Assembly (NCBI RefSeq): GCF_900108315.1
Contig: NZ_FNVB01000006.1
Location: 18,170-82,169, forward strand
Source: Saccharopolyspora kobensis
Lineage (GTDB): Bacteria > Actinomycetota > Actinomycetes > Mycobacteriales > Pseudonocardiaceae
Direction: 5' to 3'
Length of the DNA stretch: 64,000 nucleotides
The notes under the pieces were generated by a model that worked only from the letters and a program-made list of their open reading frames with translations, ran no database searches and had not been told where the DNA came from. Both the position numbers and the translations under genes were made by a program. Positions 20,800 through 28,484 of this stretch are shown piece after piece. The number at the start of each line of letters is the position of its first letter. Position 1 is the stretch's first letter.

Positions 20800-22001
20800 G
20801 GCAACGCACCTCCCCGGGCTGCCAGCAGCGCGGCCAGGTCTTCCCGGCCCGATGTCCAGCCCGCATCCCGCTGCCAGGCCGGGACGACCTGAACCCGCTC
20901 CCCTTCGCGCCGGAGCACGCCTATGCCTGCCAGGTGCCGCCCGCGCTGCGCGCTCCGCCGGACGTGCAGCACGACCTGCACAGCCGCGGCGAGCTGGCTG
21001 TGCAGCGCGGTGTGCGACAGGCCGCCGAGCGCCGCCAGCGCTTCCATCCGAGCCGGGACTTCTTGCGGCGAGTTGGCGTGCAGAGTGCCGCCGCCCCCGT
21101 CGTGGCCGGTGTTCAAAGCCGAGAGCAGCTCGCGGACCTCGCCGCCGCGCACCTCGCCGACGATCAGCCGATCCGGTCGCATCCGGAGCGCTTGGCGCAC
21201 TAGGTCGCGGACCTGGATCTCGCCCGCACCCTCGACGTTCGGCGGCCGCGTGAGCAGCCGGACCACGTGCGGATGCCGCGGGTGCAGCTCCGCCGCCTCC
21301 TCGACGCAGACGATCCGCTCCGCTTCGGCGACCTCGCCCAGCATCGCCGCCAGCAGCGTCGTCTTCCCGCTGGCCGTGCCCCCGACCACCAGGAAAGCCA
21401 GCCTCGCGGCGACTATCTCGCGCAGGACGTCGGCCGTCGGCCCGTCGAAGGCGCCGGACTGCTGCAAGGCGGCCAGGTCGTGCACCGCTGGGCGGAGGAC
21501 GCGAAGCGAGATGCAGGTGCCCTCGCCCGCCACCGGTGGCAGCACCGCGTGCAACCGCACCGCTCCGGAGGCGCTCTCCTGCGGCAACCAGGCGTCGACC
21601 CAGGGCTGGGCGTCGTCGAGCCGACGACCGGTGGACATCGCGAGGCGCTGCGCCAAGCGGCGCACCGAGTCCTCGTCGGCGAAGCGCACCGCTGCTCGCT
21701 GGAGACCGTTGCCCCGGTCCACCCAGACCTTGTTCGGCGCCGTCACCAGAACGTCGCAGACCTCCGGGTCGCGCAGCAGCGGCTCCAGCACTCCCGCTCC
21801 GCGGAATTCCTGCTGCACCAGCCGGAGCGCTGCCAGCACGTCGGCGTCGGCGACCAGTCCGCCGGATTCCTCGCGGACAGCGGAGGCGACAGCGCTGGAG
21901 GTCGGCGCGGCACCGCTGCCGACCAAGCGGTTGCGGACTCGCGCCAGCAGCTCGCCGTCCACCGCACCGTCGACGGGTTCCAGAACACGACTCGTGGACA
22001 T
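20793..22001 (-). CDS. tadA: TadA/CpaF-family secretion ATPase
   Basis: A protein of 402 residues that powers pilus assembly. The N-terminal region of about 100 residues precedes the ATPase core. Walker A is GGTASGKTTLL, followed by ERIVCVEEAAEL (Asp/His box region), the Walker B region DRLIVGEVRGGE and the His box TGHDGGGGTLHANS. The start at 22001 has AGGAGAG upstream. It follows cpaE/ssd after a 207-bp gap that may hold an internal promoter. Confidence 0.93.
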   Translation of the reverse strand: MSTSRVLEPVDGAVDGELLARVRNRLVGSGAAPTSSAVASAVREESGGLVADADVLAALRLVQQEFRGAGVLEPLLRDPEVCDVLVTAPNKVWVDRGNGLQRAAVRFADEDSVRRLAQRLAMSTGRRLDDAQPWVDAWLPQESASGAVRLHAVLPPVAGEGTCISLRVLRPAVHDLAALQQSGAFDGPTADVLREIVAARLAFLVVGGTASGKTTLLAAMLGEVAEAERIVCVEEAAELHPRHPHVVRLLTRPPNVEGAGEIQVRDLVRQALRMRPDRLIVGEVRGGEVRELLSALNTGHDGGGGTLHANSPQEVPARMEALAALGGLSHTALHSQLAAAVQVVLHVRRSAQRGRHLAGIGVLRREGERVQVVPAWQRDAGWTSGREDLAALLAARGGALPC

Positions 22002-22208
22002 GACCGTTCCACTCTCCTTTCCATGCGGTTTTCCGACCTCGTCCGCGCGGAGTGCCGAAATCGCCTCACGTGCTCGGCGAAAGCTCAGAGCTCAGCAGCC
22101 ACGCATCGACCTGGAAACCAAAAGTTGGGCAGGTACTGCCGTTCCGCCATTGCGCAGGACAAAGCCGGAAGAAAATCAGTGCGTCGAAATGGAAACCGCC
22201 GGGGCAGA

Positions 22209-23297
22209 TCAGCAAGCCGGGGCGGCCGGTTCGAGGCGAGCGAGCTCTGCCAGCACCTGCTGAGCCGCTCGGGCCACCGGACCGCGACGGCGCAGCCGGG
22301 ACGCCAGCCCGCCGCAGTCGAGGAGCGCCGGGAGCTGCGGCTCCGGCCGCATCCCGGTCAGCACCTCGGCCCCGACCGCTCCCGCCACGTCCGCCGTCCG
22401 CAGCCCGCCCGGGGCGGGGCCGCGCACCACCAGCCGGATCGGCCCCGCTGCGTGCTCCCCGACCGCGGTCACGACTCGCTCGGCCGCGGCGACGGCGCGC
22501 AGCTCCGCAGGCACGACGACGACCACGAGATCGGCCTCCCGCAGTGCTGCGACGGCCGGTTCCGGGAGCACTCGCGGCACGTCGCACACCACGACGTCAC
22601 CGGCTCGGCGCCCCGCGGCCAGCACCGCTCGCACACCTTCCGCGGTCAGTCCGGTGGAAGGGCCGTCGCGGTCGCAGGACAGCACCGTGATCGCGCCGGA
22701 CCCGATCCGGCGTTCGGGCAGCGCCTCGTGCAGCGCGCTCGCGCCGAGCCGACCGGCGTTGACCGCCAGCCCGGACCAGCGCAGCCCATCGTCGGCCTCC
22801 GCGCCCACCGCGAGGTCGACGCCGCCGCCGAGCGGGTCGCAGTCGACCAGCAGCGCCCGCGCACCACCGCGTGCGGCCAGCACCGCCGACGCCGTGGCCA
22901 GCACGGACGCACCGGCGCCACCGCAGCCACCGAGCACCGCGAGGATGCGTCCGTCCTGCACCGGGACGTCGGCGGCGTCGGCCAGCAGCTCGATCAGCTT
23001 CGTCTCCTCGGCGGGCAGGGCGATCACCTGGTCCGCGCCGGTTTCGAACGCGGCCTGCCACAGCTCCGGCGTCGGATCTCGGCAGAGCACGACGACACCG
23101 CGTCTTCGCGGCAGGCCGCCGGTCACCCCGGCGGCTGCCGCGGCGGCGTCGAGCAGCACCAGCGGCGCGGTGCGCCAAGCAGGCGCGGACAGCTCCCGGG
23201 TGCGCACCAGATCGCCGCCGGACGCGGCGGCCAGGCGAGTGGTTTCTTCGGCGAGTTCGGCATCTCGCGCAATGAGAAGCGGGCGTGCAGCAGTCAT
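22209..23297 (-). CDS. CpaE-like / septum-site-determining (Ssd) protein
   Basis: A protein of 362 residues of the MinD/ParA-like ATPase family with an N-terminal receiver-like region. The deviant P-loop region is GGCGGAGASVLATASAVLAA around residues 120-140, then LLVDCDPLGGGVDL and VVCDVPRVLPEP. In mycobacteria the matching gene (Rv3660c) has been named septum-site-determining protein, and CpaE proteins localise Tad machines. It heads the tad operon. The start at 23297 was chosen because the family begins with such a receiver domain; two DnaA boxes lie about 105-130 bases upstream. Confidence 0.85.
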   Translation of the reverse strand: MTAARPLLIARDAELAEETTRLAAASGGDLVRTRELSAPAWRTAPLVLLDAAAAAAGVTGGLPRRRGVVVLCRDPTPELWQAAFETGADQVIALPAEETKLIELLADAADVPVQDGRILAVLGGCGGAGASVLATASAVLAARGGARALLVDCDPLGGGVDLAVGAEADDGLRWSGLAVNAGRLGASALHEALPERRIGSGAITVLSCDRDGPSTGLTAEGVRAVLAAGRRAGDVVVCDVPRVLPEPAVAALREADLVVVVVPAELRAVAAAERVVTAVGEHAAGPIRLVVRGPAPGGLRTADVAGAVGAEVLTGMRPEPQLPALLDCGGLASRLRRRGPVARAAQQVLAELARLEPAAPAC

Positions 23298-23399
23298 GGC
23301 AAAAGCCTTCCGGTGATTCGGGGTCGAGAGCGAAAACGGCTCCGCTCGATAACCAAGGTGGCCCGAACTCCGGCCGATGCCAAGCGGGTTTTCGGAATC

Positions 23400-23427
23400 T
23401 GTGGACAAATCCCCGCCCTGTGGATAA
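23400..23427. promoter_or_regulatory. two DnaA boxes upstream of cpaE/ssd
   Basis: TGTGGACAA at 23400-23408 is the complement of TTGTCCACA, the box favoured in high-GC actinomycetes. TGTGGATAA at 23419-23427 is the complement of TTATCCACA, the general consensus. Both lie in the same orientation, 19 bases apart, in the region upstream of cpaE/ssd. Confidence 0.7.
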
Positions 23428-23589
23428 CTCCGCTCACTCGAAAGCGTGGCGCGAATTCGCTTTCCACCCGCGGATCACCGGCGGGCTGTCCACCCCCCAC
23501 CGCCCCGCAAGATCATTCCTGGGCACGAGTTCCGGGCCCGCGCCCGCCTGGCGGCTTCGCGAATCGGACACCGCCCGCGCACCGCGGAA

Positions 23590-23680
23590 ATGGGACGACC
23601 CCCGCCAGGGGGGAGGGGCGGGGGTCGTCGTCAGTTCAGCTCCGGGGGGTCGAGCTGAACCTGTCCGGTCGTGCCGGACT
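23590..23680 (-). ncRNA. 6C small RNA (B11-like)
   Basis: On the minus strand there are two neighbouring stem-loops whose loops each hold a run of six C. The first is AGCTC..GAGCT around a CCCCCC loop near 23639-23658. The second is a 13-bp stem (23594-23606 with 23617-23629) with a CCTCCCCCCT loop. This is the hallmark of the actinobacterial 6C RNA. The place also fits: in M. tuberculosis this RNA lies between the ssd and HAD-phosphatase genes. A -10-like TACAGT at 23687-23692 suggests a start near 23680. Confidence 0.88.
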
Positions 23681-23908
23681 CCACACACTGTATCCCGCAG
23701 ATCACCCGCATTGCCCCCCGTCCATTTGAGGGAACGTTATTGCTCTCGGTGCCCACGTATCGCCGACTAGCAATCATTCGAGTCAAGAAACTTGTCCCAC
23801 TAGTCGGAATACCCGGGCAAGAATTTACGCAGCGTGAAACATCAGTGGTCCATGCCACCGTGCGTGCGCGCCCGCCCGCGGCCCGGCCCGGCTCGTATGC
23901 TGTGCGGC

Positions 23909-24736
23909 GTGACAGAGCCCGCGAACCCATCGCCCACCACCGGACGCCGGGTGGCAGCGTTCTTCGACCTGGACAAGACGATCATCGCCAAGTCGAGCAC
24001 GCTCGCCTTCAGCCGGCCGTTCTTCCAGGAAGGGCTGATCAACCGGCGGGCCGTGCTGAAGAGCGCTTACGCCCAGTTCGTGTTCATGCTGGCCGGCGCC
24101 GACGCGGACCAGATGGACCGGATGCGCGCGCACATCACCTCGCTGTGCAGCGGCTGGGACGTCGAGCAGGTCAACGCCATCGTCGAGGAGACGCTGCACG
24201 ACATCGTCGACCCGCTGGTCTACAAGGAGGCCACCCAGCTGATCACCGAGCACCAGGAGCAGGGCCACGACATCGTGGTGCTGTCGGCCTCCGGCGAGGA
24301 AGTCGTCGCGCCGATCTCCAAGCTGCTCGGCGCGGACCACTGGTCGGGCACCCGGATGGTGGTGGTCGACGGCCGCTACACCGGCGACGTCGACTTCTAC
24401 TGCTCGGCGGAGAACAAGGCGATCGCCGCTCGCGAGCTGGCCGCGGAACACGGCTACGACCTCGCCGAGTGCCACGCCTACTCGGACTCGATCACCGATC
24501 TGCCGCTGCTGGAAGCAGTCGGCCACCCCACCGTGATCAACCCGGACCGGGCGCTGCGCAAGGAAGCAGTGCAGCGCGGTTGGCCGTCGCTGGCCTTCGA
24601 CCACCCGGTGTCGCTGCGGGCCCGGATCCCCACTCCCTCGCGCGCCGCGGTCACCGCGGCGGGCGTCGGGATGGGCGCCGTCGCCGCAGCGGGTGCCGCG
24701 TGGTGGGGCTTGCGCGCCTGGCGTCGCCGCCGCTGA
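23909..24736 (+). CDS. HAD-IB family phosphatase with C-terminal membrane helix
   Basis: A protein of 275 residues of the SerB-like HAD-IB subfamily. Motif I is FFDLDKT (Asp nucleophile), motif II LSASGEE, motif III/IV the Lys in ENKAIAARE and the acidic YSDSITDLPLL. The C-terminus adds a membrane segment (AGVGMGAVAAAGAAWWGL) and RRRR, so it is probably membrane-tethered. GTG at 23909 is taken as the start. The upstream in-frame ATG at 23834 would add an Arg/Pro-rich stretch not seen in the family. The natural substrate is unknown; phospholipid or sugar phosphates are possible. Confidence 0.85.
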   Translation: MTEPANPSPTTGRRVAAFFDLDKTIIAKSSTLAFSRPFFQEGLINRRAVLKSAYAQFVFMLAGADADQMDRMRAHITSLCSGWDVEQVNAIVEETLHDIVDPLVYKEATQLITEHQEQGHDIVVLSASGEEVVAPISKLLGADHWSGTRMVVVDGRYTGDVDFYCSAENKAIAARELAAEHGYDLAECHAYSDSITDLPLLEAVGHPTVINPDRALRKEAVQRGWPSLAFDHPVSLRARIPTPSRAAVTAAGVGMGAVAAAGAAWWGLRAWRRRR

Positions 24737-25058
24737 CCAGCGTTTTCGCCCGCCCCATAGCGCAGAGCGCGCGATGATCGCCAGTCCCCCGAAGTCGTCG
24801 CGGCCACACCGGTCGGAACCCTTGCAGTGACGGGCGTCACCGTCTACAAATGGAAGTGCGGACCACGGTCGGCCAGGGACGTTACGGAGGAGAAGTAACG
24901 TCCACCCCGATCGGACTCCGCGCGCGAGGCCCGGAGCACCCACGCGTTGCCGCACACAAGGCTGGTCGTTCACGGGGTTGCGTACCGGGACGCCGGACGC
25001 CTAGCCCGGAAGTTACGACACGAGTGCACGCTTGGTAACCCGAGTTCTCGCGCAGTGG

Positions 25059-25093
25059 GGCGGCGCCCGCCGATCTGATCGGCGGGCGCCGCC
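25059..25093 (+). terminator. strong GC hairpin in the leader before nagZ
   Basis: A 16-bp perfect stem (25059-25074 with 25078-25093) with a three-base loop. It could end a short upstream transcript or attenuate nagZ; no T run follows. Confidence 0.6.
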
Positions 25094-25197
25094 GCACGTC
25101 CGCCCCCGGTTCCGCCGAGCGGAGCAGTCTCCGCGGTGGCATCTTTCGCCCACGCCGACCGGCAGCGTTGACCGGCCGTGGTCGTGTGAGTAACTTC

Positions 25198-25215
25198 CGA
25201 AATCGTCCGATTTCG
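25198..25215. promoter_or_regulatory. palindrome upstream of nagZ, possible operator
   Basis: CGAAATCG and CGATTTCG face each other across two bases, 50 bases before the nagZ start, where an operator or promoter is expected. A similar half-site pair (GTCGATTTC/GAAATCGAC) occurs at 32637-32658 in the gap upstream of murR. Regulation by MurR is a guess. Confidence 0.35.
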
Positions 25216-25264
25216 TGGTGAACTCTTACCGCCTGGCGAAGATCTGCCCCGCAGGGAGGCGACT

Positions 25265-27037
25265 GTGTCCCCGAAGCCCCGAACGCGCCGCGCCGCAATA
25301 GCGCTGAGCGCCCTGGCCGCAGGAGCGGTGGCGCTCACCGCCACCGGCGGCGCCAGCACGCCGCAGCGCCCCGCCGAGATCCTCCAGGAGATGACGCTGG
25401 AGGAGAAGGTCGGGCAGCTCTTCGTCACCTACGCCTACGGCCGCACCGCCGACACCCCGCACCCCAAGAACAAGGAGGAGTTCGGCGTCGACACCCCGGC
25501 CCAGGTGGTGCAGAAGTACCACCTCGGCGGCATCATCCACTTCACGTGGACCGACAGCCTCTACGACCCGAAGCAGATCGCCGAGCTGTCCAACGGGCTG
25601 CAGAACGCCGCGGTCAACTCCGGTTCCAAGGTGCCGCTGCTGATCTCCACCGACCAGGAGCAGGGCCAGGTCACCCGCATCCACGAGCCCGCCACCCAGT
25701 TCCCCGGGAACATGGCGCTCGGCTCCGGCCGCAGCCCCGAGGACGCCGAGCGCGCCGCCGCCATCACCGGCCGGGAGCTGCGCGCGATGGGGCTGAACCA
25801 GAACTTCGCGCCGAGCGGTGACGTCAACGTCAACCCGGCGAACCCGGTGATCGGAGTGCGCTCCTTCTCCTCCGACCCGGCGCTGGCCGCGCAGCTCACC
25901 GCGGCGCAGATCCGCGGCTACGAGGATTCCGCCGGGCCCGGTGAGACGGTGTCGGCCTCGGTCAAGCACTTCCCCGGGCACGGTGACACCAACCAGGACA
26001 GCCACACCGCGCTGCCGGTGATCGAGCACGACCGCCAGCAGTGGGAGCAGCTCGACGCTCCGCCGTTCAAGGAGGCCATCGGCGCCGGGACCGACGCGGT
26101 GATGAGCGCGCACATCGTGGTGCCCAAGCTGGACGACTCCGGCGAGCCCTCGACGCTGTCGCCGAAGGTGCTCACCGGGATGCTCCGCGAGGAGCTCGGG
26201 TACCAGGGCGTGATCATCACCGACTCCCTGCAGATGGACGGCGTGCGGGAGAAGCACCCGGACGCCGAGATCCCGGTGCTGGCGCTCAAGGCGGGCGCGG
26301 ACATGCTGCTCATGCCGAACGACCTGCAGGTCGCCATCGACGGCGTGCTCAACGCGGTGCGCAGCGGCGAGCTCAGCGAGCAGCGCATCGACCAGAGCGT
26401 GGAGCGCGTGCTGGCGCTGAAGTCCGGTCGCGGCGTGCTGGAGAACCCGTTCGTCGACGTGTCCAAAGTAGACAAGATCGTCGGCAGCAAGCAGCACCTG
26501 GCCGAGGCGCAGGAGATCACCGACCGCACCACCACGCTGCTGCGCAACGACGGCGTCCTGCCGCTCAAGCCGCCGGCCAAGATGTTCGTGACCGGCGCCG
26601 GGAACGACGCGACCGCCGCGCTGGCGAAGCAGATCGGGGCGCGCGGACCGCAGACGTCGGCGCTGGCCACGGGCCTGAAGCCGACGAAGGAGCAGATCGA
26701 CCAGGCCGTCGAGCAGGCCAAGCAGAACGACGTCACCGTCGTGCTCACCAACGCCGCTTGGAGCGAGGCCAACGCCGGGCAGCTCGACCTGGTGCGCGCC
26801 CTGCAGCAGACCGGGAAGCCGGTCATCGCGGTCGCCACCCGCGACCCCTACGACGCGGCGCGCGCCGACGCGCCCGCCTGGCTCGCCACCTACTCGGACA
26901 AGCCGGTTGCGATGGAATCGCTGACCAAGGTGCTCTTCGGCGAGATCGCGCCGGTCGGCAAGCTCCCGGTCCCGGTGCCGGACCCGAACAAGCCCGGCAC
27001 CGACGCGTACCCCTTCGGCCACGGATTGGGCTGGTGA
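25265..27037 (+). CDS. nagZ: glycoside hydrolase family 3 beta-N-acetylglucosaminidase
   Basis: A protein of 590 residues with an N-terminal signal-like segment (AALALSALAAGAVALTATGG type), so probably exported. The GH3 barrel contains KHFPGHGDT at residues 234-242 and the NagZ-specific Asp-His pair in DSH (245-247). The catalytic nucleophile is the Asp in IITDSLQMDG (about residue 320). A C-terminal GH3 domain ends with VPVPDPNKPG and FGHGLGW. It removes terminal GlcNAc from murein chains. The start is GTG 25265 with GGGAGG upstream. It is followed by namZ after 6 bases. Confidence 0.9.
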   Translation: MSPKPRTRRAAIALSALAAGAVALTATGGASTPQRPAEILQEMTLEEKVGQLFVTYAYGRTADTPHPKNKEEFGVDTPAQVVQKYHLGGIIHFTWTDSLYDPKQIAELSNGLQNAAVNSGSKVPLLISTDQEQGQVTRIHEPATQFPGNMALGSGRSPEDAERAAAITGRELRAMGLNQNFAPSGDVNVNPANPVIGVRSFSSDPALAAQLTAAQIRGYEDSAGPGETVSASVKHFPGHGDTNQDSHTALPVIEHDRQQWEQLDAPPFKEAIGAGTDAVMSAHIVVPKLDDSGEPSTLSPKVLTGMLREELGYQGVIITDSLQMDGVREKHPDAEIPVLALKAGADMLLMPNDLQVAIDGVLNAVRSGELSEQRIDQSVERVLALKSGRGVLENPFVDVSKVDKIVGSKQHLAEAQEITDRTTTLLRNDGVLPLKPPAKMFVTGAGNDATAALAKQIGARGPQTSALATGLKPTKEQIDQAVEQAKQNDVTVVLTNAAWSEANAGQLDLVRALQQTGKPVIAVATRDPYDAARADAPAWLATYSDKPVAMESLTKVLFGEIAPVGKLPVPVPDPNKPGTDAYPFGHGLGW

Positions 27038-27043
27038 CGGCAG

Positions 27044-28303
27044 GTGGCTGAGTTCCGGCTCTCCCGGCGCGGCATGCTGACCGCGGCTGCGCTGGCCGTG
27101 CCCGCGGTCGGGATCGCGACGAGTTCCGCCTGCGCCGCGCCGCAGCAGCCCACCGACCTCGGATTCGCGGTGCGAACCGGGGCGGACGTGCTCGCCGGGC
27201 GGAACTGGGACGACGTCAAGGGCCGCCGGATCGGGGTGGTGACCAACCCGACCGGCGTGCTCTCGTCGCTGGAGCACCTCGTCGACGCCATGCACGCCAG
27301 CGGTGCGGTCGACATCGCCGCCGTCTTCGGGCCCGAGCACGGATTCCGCGGCACCTCCCAGGCGGGCGGCTCCGAGGGCGACTACCGCGACCCGCGCACC
27401 GGGCTGCCGGTGTACGACGCGTACGGCGCCGACGCGGCGAAGCTGGCCGGGATGTTCCGCAAAGCGGGTGTCGAGCAGGTGGTCTTCGACATCGCCGACG
27501 TCGGCGCCCGCTTCTACACCTACATCTGGACGATGTACACCGCGATGCAGGCCGCGCAGCAGGTCGGGGCCTCGTTCCTGGTGCTGGACCGGCCGAATCC
27601 GCTCGGCGACCAGGTCGCCGGGCCGCGCCTGGACCCGCGGTTCGCCTCCGGCGTCGGGTTGCTGCCGATCGTGCAGCAGCACGGGATGACCGTCGGCGAG
27701 CTGGCCCGGATGTTCAACCGCGTCCACCTGCCGGAACGACTGCCGCAGCTGGAGGTCGTCCGGGTCGAGGGCTGGCAGGGGCGCGCGGCGGGCACCGGCC
27801 TGCCCTGGGTTCCGCCGAGCCCGAACATGCCGACGCCGGACACCGCCGCGCTCTACCCCGGGACCGGGTTGTTCGAGGGCACCGTGCTCTCCGAGGGCCG
27901 GGGCACCACCAGGCCGTTCGAGATCATCGGAGCGCCGGGCATCGACTGGCGGTGGGCGGAGGCGCTCAACGAGGCCGGGCTGCCCGGAGTCCGGTTCCGC
28001 GAGACCTACTTCGTGCCGACCTTCTCCAAGCACGCCGACGTCACCTGCGGTGGCGTGCAGGTGCACCGGCTCGGCGAGGTCGACGCGATCCGCACCGCGG
28101 TGACCATGCTCGTCACCGCGCGAGAGCTGTACCCGCAGGTGTTCGGCTGGCGGCCGGACAACATGATCGACAAGCTCTCCGGCTCCGACCGGTTGCGCAC
28201 GATGGTCGATGGCGGCGCCGACGCCGCCGAGATCGTCGACTCGTGGCAGGACGAGGTCGAGGACTTCCGACGACAACGCGAACCGGATCTGCTCTACCGC
28301 TGA
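27044..28303 (+). CDS. namZ: DUF1343 exo-beta-N-acetylmuramidase (NamZ-like)
   Basis: A protein of 419 residues. The N-terminus FRLSRRGMLTAAALAVPAVG is a twin-arginine signal, so it should be exported folded. The body matches DUF1343: IGVVTNPTGV, VFGPEHGFRG, DRPNPLGD and LSEGRGTTRPFE. From established knowledge this family (B. subtilis YbbC/NamZ) removes MurNAc from the non-reducing ends of murein chains, the partner step to NagZ. The start is GTG 27044, 6 bases after nagZ. Confidence 0.88.
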   Translation: MAEFRLSRRGMLTAAALAVPAVGIATSSACAAPQQPTDLGFAVRTGADVLAGRNWDDVKGRRIGVVTNPTGVLSSLEHLVDAMHASGAVDIAAVFGPEHGFRGTSQAGGSEGDYRDPRTGLPVYDAYGADAAKLAGMFRKAGVEQVVFDIADVGARFYTYIWTMYTAMQAAQQVGASFLVLDRPNPLGDQVAGPRLDPRFASGVGLLPIVQQHGMTVGELARMFNRVHLPERLPQLEVVRVEGWQGRAAGTGLPWVPPSPNMPTPDTAALYPGTGLFEGTVLSEGRGTTRPFEIIGAPGIDWRWAEALNEAGLPGVRFRETYFVPTFSKHADVTCGGVQVHRLGEVDAIRTAVTMLVTARELYPQVFGWRPDNMIDKLSGSDRLRTMVDGGADAAEIVDSWQDEVEDFRRQREPDLLYR

Positions 28304-28360
28304 CGGCCTGTCGGTGCTCCGTCCAGCGGCGGCAGCCGCGTCGAGCACGCATTCGACGGT

Positions 28361-28446
28361 TTCTGAGCGGTTTCCTGGCGAGGACGGCCCCTCAGCCGTG
28401 TACTGGTCGAGGGGCACCCGCACAGGTTCCGCCAAGCGATCATCCC
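28361..28446 (+). repeat. GC-rich hairpin repeat, family 3, copy A
   Basis: About 86 bases shared with the reverse complement of 45086-45194. Conserved blocks are a TTCTGAG start, GGTTTCCTGGCGAGGACGGC, GCCCCTC pairing with GAGGGGC, ACCCGCA and GGTTCCGCC. It fills the gap between namZ and the serine hydrolase gene. Confidence 0.8.
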
Positions 28447-28484
28447 GGCGAGGCACACCACCAACAGGCACTGAGGGGGAACGG

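Larger units (their letters stand above)
24737..25264. other. 528-bp leader region upstream of nagZ with stem-loops
   Basis: No gene is certain here. A 62-codon frame (24850-25038, +) starts at ATG 24850 but has no known family. At 24877-24903 a 9-bp stem holds a strong Shine-Dalgarno-like GGAGGAGAA in its loop. At 25059-25093 there is a 16-bp perfect GC hairpin. At 25198-25215 lies the palindrome CGAAATCG-TC-CGATTTCG. The arrangement looks like a structured leader or a small gene with its terminator. Confidence 0.45.

Noticed and set aside
23298..23590. Replication origin suggested by DnaA boxes
   Set aside because: Only two boxes, no dnaA or dnaN gene and no AT-rich unwinding element; a regulatory role is more likely.
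24841..25093. Cyclic-di-AMP (ydaO-type) riboswitch before the wall hydrolase gene
   Set aside because: ACGGAGGA is present but the GGGGTGAATC-like and CCGTCAGCTAACC-like blocks are not.
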